This document shows, piece after piece, positions 63,399 through 64,000 of a DNA stretch of 64,000 nt (position 1 is its first letter; every line of letters starts with the position of its first letter). The position numbers and the translations under genes are program-made. A model generated the notes under the pieces. The model was not told the origin of the DNA, searched no databases, and worked only from the letters and a program-made list of their open reading frames with translations. The DNA is from Plazaster borealis (Eukaryota; Echinodermata; Asteroidea; Forcipulatida; Labidiasteridae): positions 5,333,501 through 5,397,500 of the forward strand of contig CM037473.1 in the NCBI GenBank assembly GCA_021014325.1, written 5' to 3'.

Positions 63399-64000
63399 TC
63401 AATTGTGTTTCTGGACCTCAAGCTGATCAACTGTAGCCTTAAAGTGCTCAAAATCTACAAAAACCCTGTCACTGAGACCCTTTGAAGTGGAGCGCTTAGT
63501 TGCCTGACACCAGGACTTTCTACGATATTTCTGGTGGCCATGCATAGGACCACTGCAAAGACCACAAACAGGAACACATTCTTTTCTTGATTTGTATGAT
63601 CTAAGTGCAGTTTTTTGGCTGTCCTTAAATCGTCTGGAATAAATTGTTGAACGAGACCACTGAGAAATAGGCATACTAACTGAGGAAGATGTAGGTGCTG
63701 AGGTTGAAGAAGAGGTTAAAGAAGCACTAGGTACTGGTGAAGTAGGTAGTGAAGGCACTGTATCGGAGGGCAAGATTGACGCATCTGGGGCAAGTGAAGC
63801 GCTTGTTTGTGTCGCTGGTGCGCGCGATTGTGTTGCTGGCCTAAGTATTGCAGTTCTAGGTGGTGATGTTTTGGCAGGCAAGATTGACGCATCTTGGGCA
63901 AGTGAAGCGCTTGTTTGTGTCGCTGGTGCGCGCGATTGTGTTGCTGGCCTAAGTATTGCAGTTCTAGGTGGTGATGTTTTGGCAGGCGAGATTGACGCAT
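63399..64000 (-). CDS. C-terminal part of a Ser/Thr/Pro-rich repeat protein with a Cys/His cluster (cut by the window edge)
   Basis: Open on the minus strand from the edge to TGA at 63401-63399, about 200 codons. The upstream part repeats every 36 residues (108 bp: 63985, 63877, 63769) around PAKTSPPRTAILRPATQS and RAPATQTSASLAQDASIL. A Ser/Thr/Pro-rich spacer follows (SLPTSPVPSASLTSSSTSAP), then a basic part with CVPVCGLC, GPMHGHQKYRRKSWC and TKRSTSKGLSDRVFVDFEHF. The CxxC...HGH...YR...WC cluster looks like a zinc ribbon of the kind seen near transposase-derived proteins, but I cannot name a family. The repeat region should be disordered. No start is visible in the window. Repeat copies are nearly identical at DNA level, so the array is recent. 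Confidence 0.6.
   Translation of the reverse strand, partial: ASISPAKTSPPRTAILRPATQSRAPATQTSASLAQDASILPAKTSPPRTAILRPATQSRAPATQTSASLAPDASILPSDTVPSLPTSPVPSASLTSSSTSAPTSSSVSMPISQWSRSTIYSRRFKDSQKTALRSYKSRKECVPVCGLCSGPMHGHQKYRRKSWCQATKRSTSKGLSDRVFVDFEHFKATVDQLEVQKHN

Noticed and set aside
63716..64000. Alternate-frame 94-codon open frame (His/Gln-rich)
   Set aside because: A shadow of the 108-bp coding repeat; the 63399-64000 frame continues past the repeat to a Cys/His domain and a nearby poly(A) signal.

Overview
The window is metazoan nuclear DNA, most likely from an echinoderm and perhaps a sea star. It has spliced genes with GT/AG introns, dense short inverted-repeat elements whose ends read GGGCCCAATTTCATG, several tRNA-derived SINE families, CR1/Jockey-like LINE fragments, a Penelope-like element and many tandem arrays. 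No bacterial-style operons, CRISPR arrays or rRNA genes were seen. The echinoderm assignment rests on remembered repeat style and the kind of genes present; no search was run.

Three gene loci are well supported. (1) Minus strand, 7915 down to 3717: the first two coding exons (88 codons) of a protein I do not recognise; the gene continues left, perhaps out of the window. (2) Plus strand, 12040-24078: a complete nine-exon gene for eIF2B subunit alpha (EIF2B1), 304 residues. Every splice phase agrees, the first coding exon is only 13 nt, and the introns hold SINEs, inverted-repeat elements, a LINE tail next to a splice donor, a 104-bp tandem array and a 262-bp perfect palindrome. A partial copy of its last exon lies just downstream. 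(3) Plus strand, 31702-48548: a secreted 277-residue protein with a signal peptide, a PAN/apple domain and a farnesoic-acid O-methyltransferase-like (FAMeT) domain, in three coding exons. Its first intron is 13.8 kb and made largely of repeats.

That 13.8-kb intron is the most unusual part. It holds (a) a 5.2-kb inverted-repeat element (32385-37605) built of ~150-bp units, each with a near-palindromic ETS-like site (ACCGGAAGT) and a nuclear-receptor-like AGGTCA direct repeat, usually spaced by 4; (b) an array of about nine 31-nt perfect or near-perfect hairpins (AGGTGTTCGTGC and its complement round a 7-nt loop), with a second hairpin cluster split by a 1756-bp inverted-repeat transposon that made a 9-bp target duplication; (c) a large palindromic module at 37605-38990; (d) 5' and 3' halves of LINEs and a broken Penelope-like GIY-YIG endonuclease followed by an inverted tail with a hammerhead-like motif.

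The second intron of the same gene carries the first exon of a THAP zinc-finger gene, possibly from a P-like transposon. From 48.7 to 63.3 kb I see no convincing gene; it is a patchwork of duplicated segments, SINE and LINE pieces, microsatellites and inverted-repeat elements. At the right edge (63399-64000, minus strand) an open frame encodes a Ser/Thr/Pro-rich protein with nearly identical 36-residue repeats and a Cys/His cluster near its C terminus.
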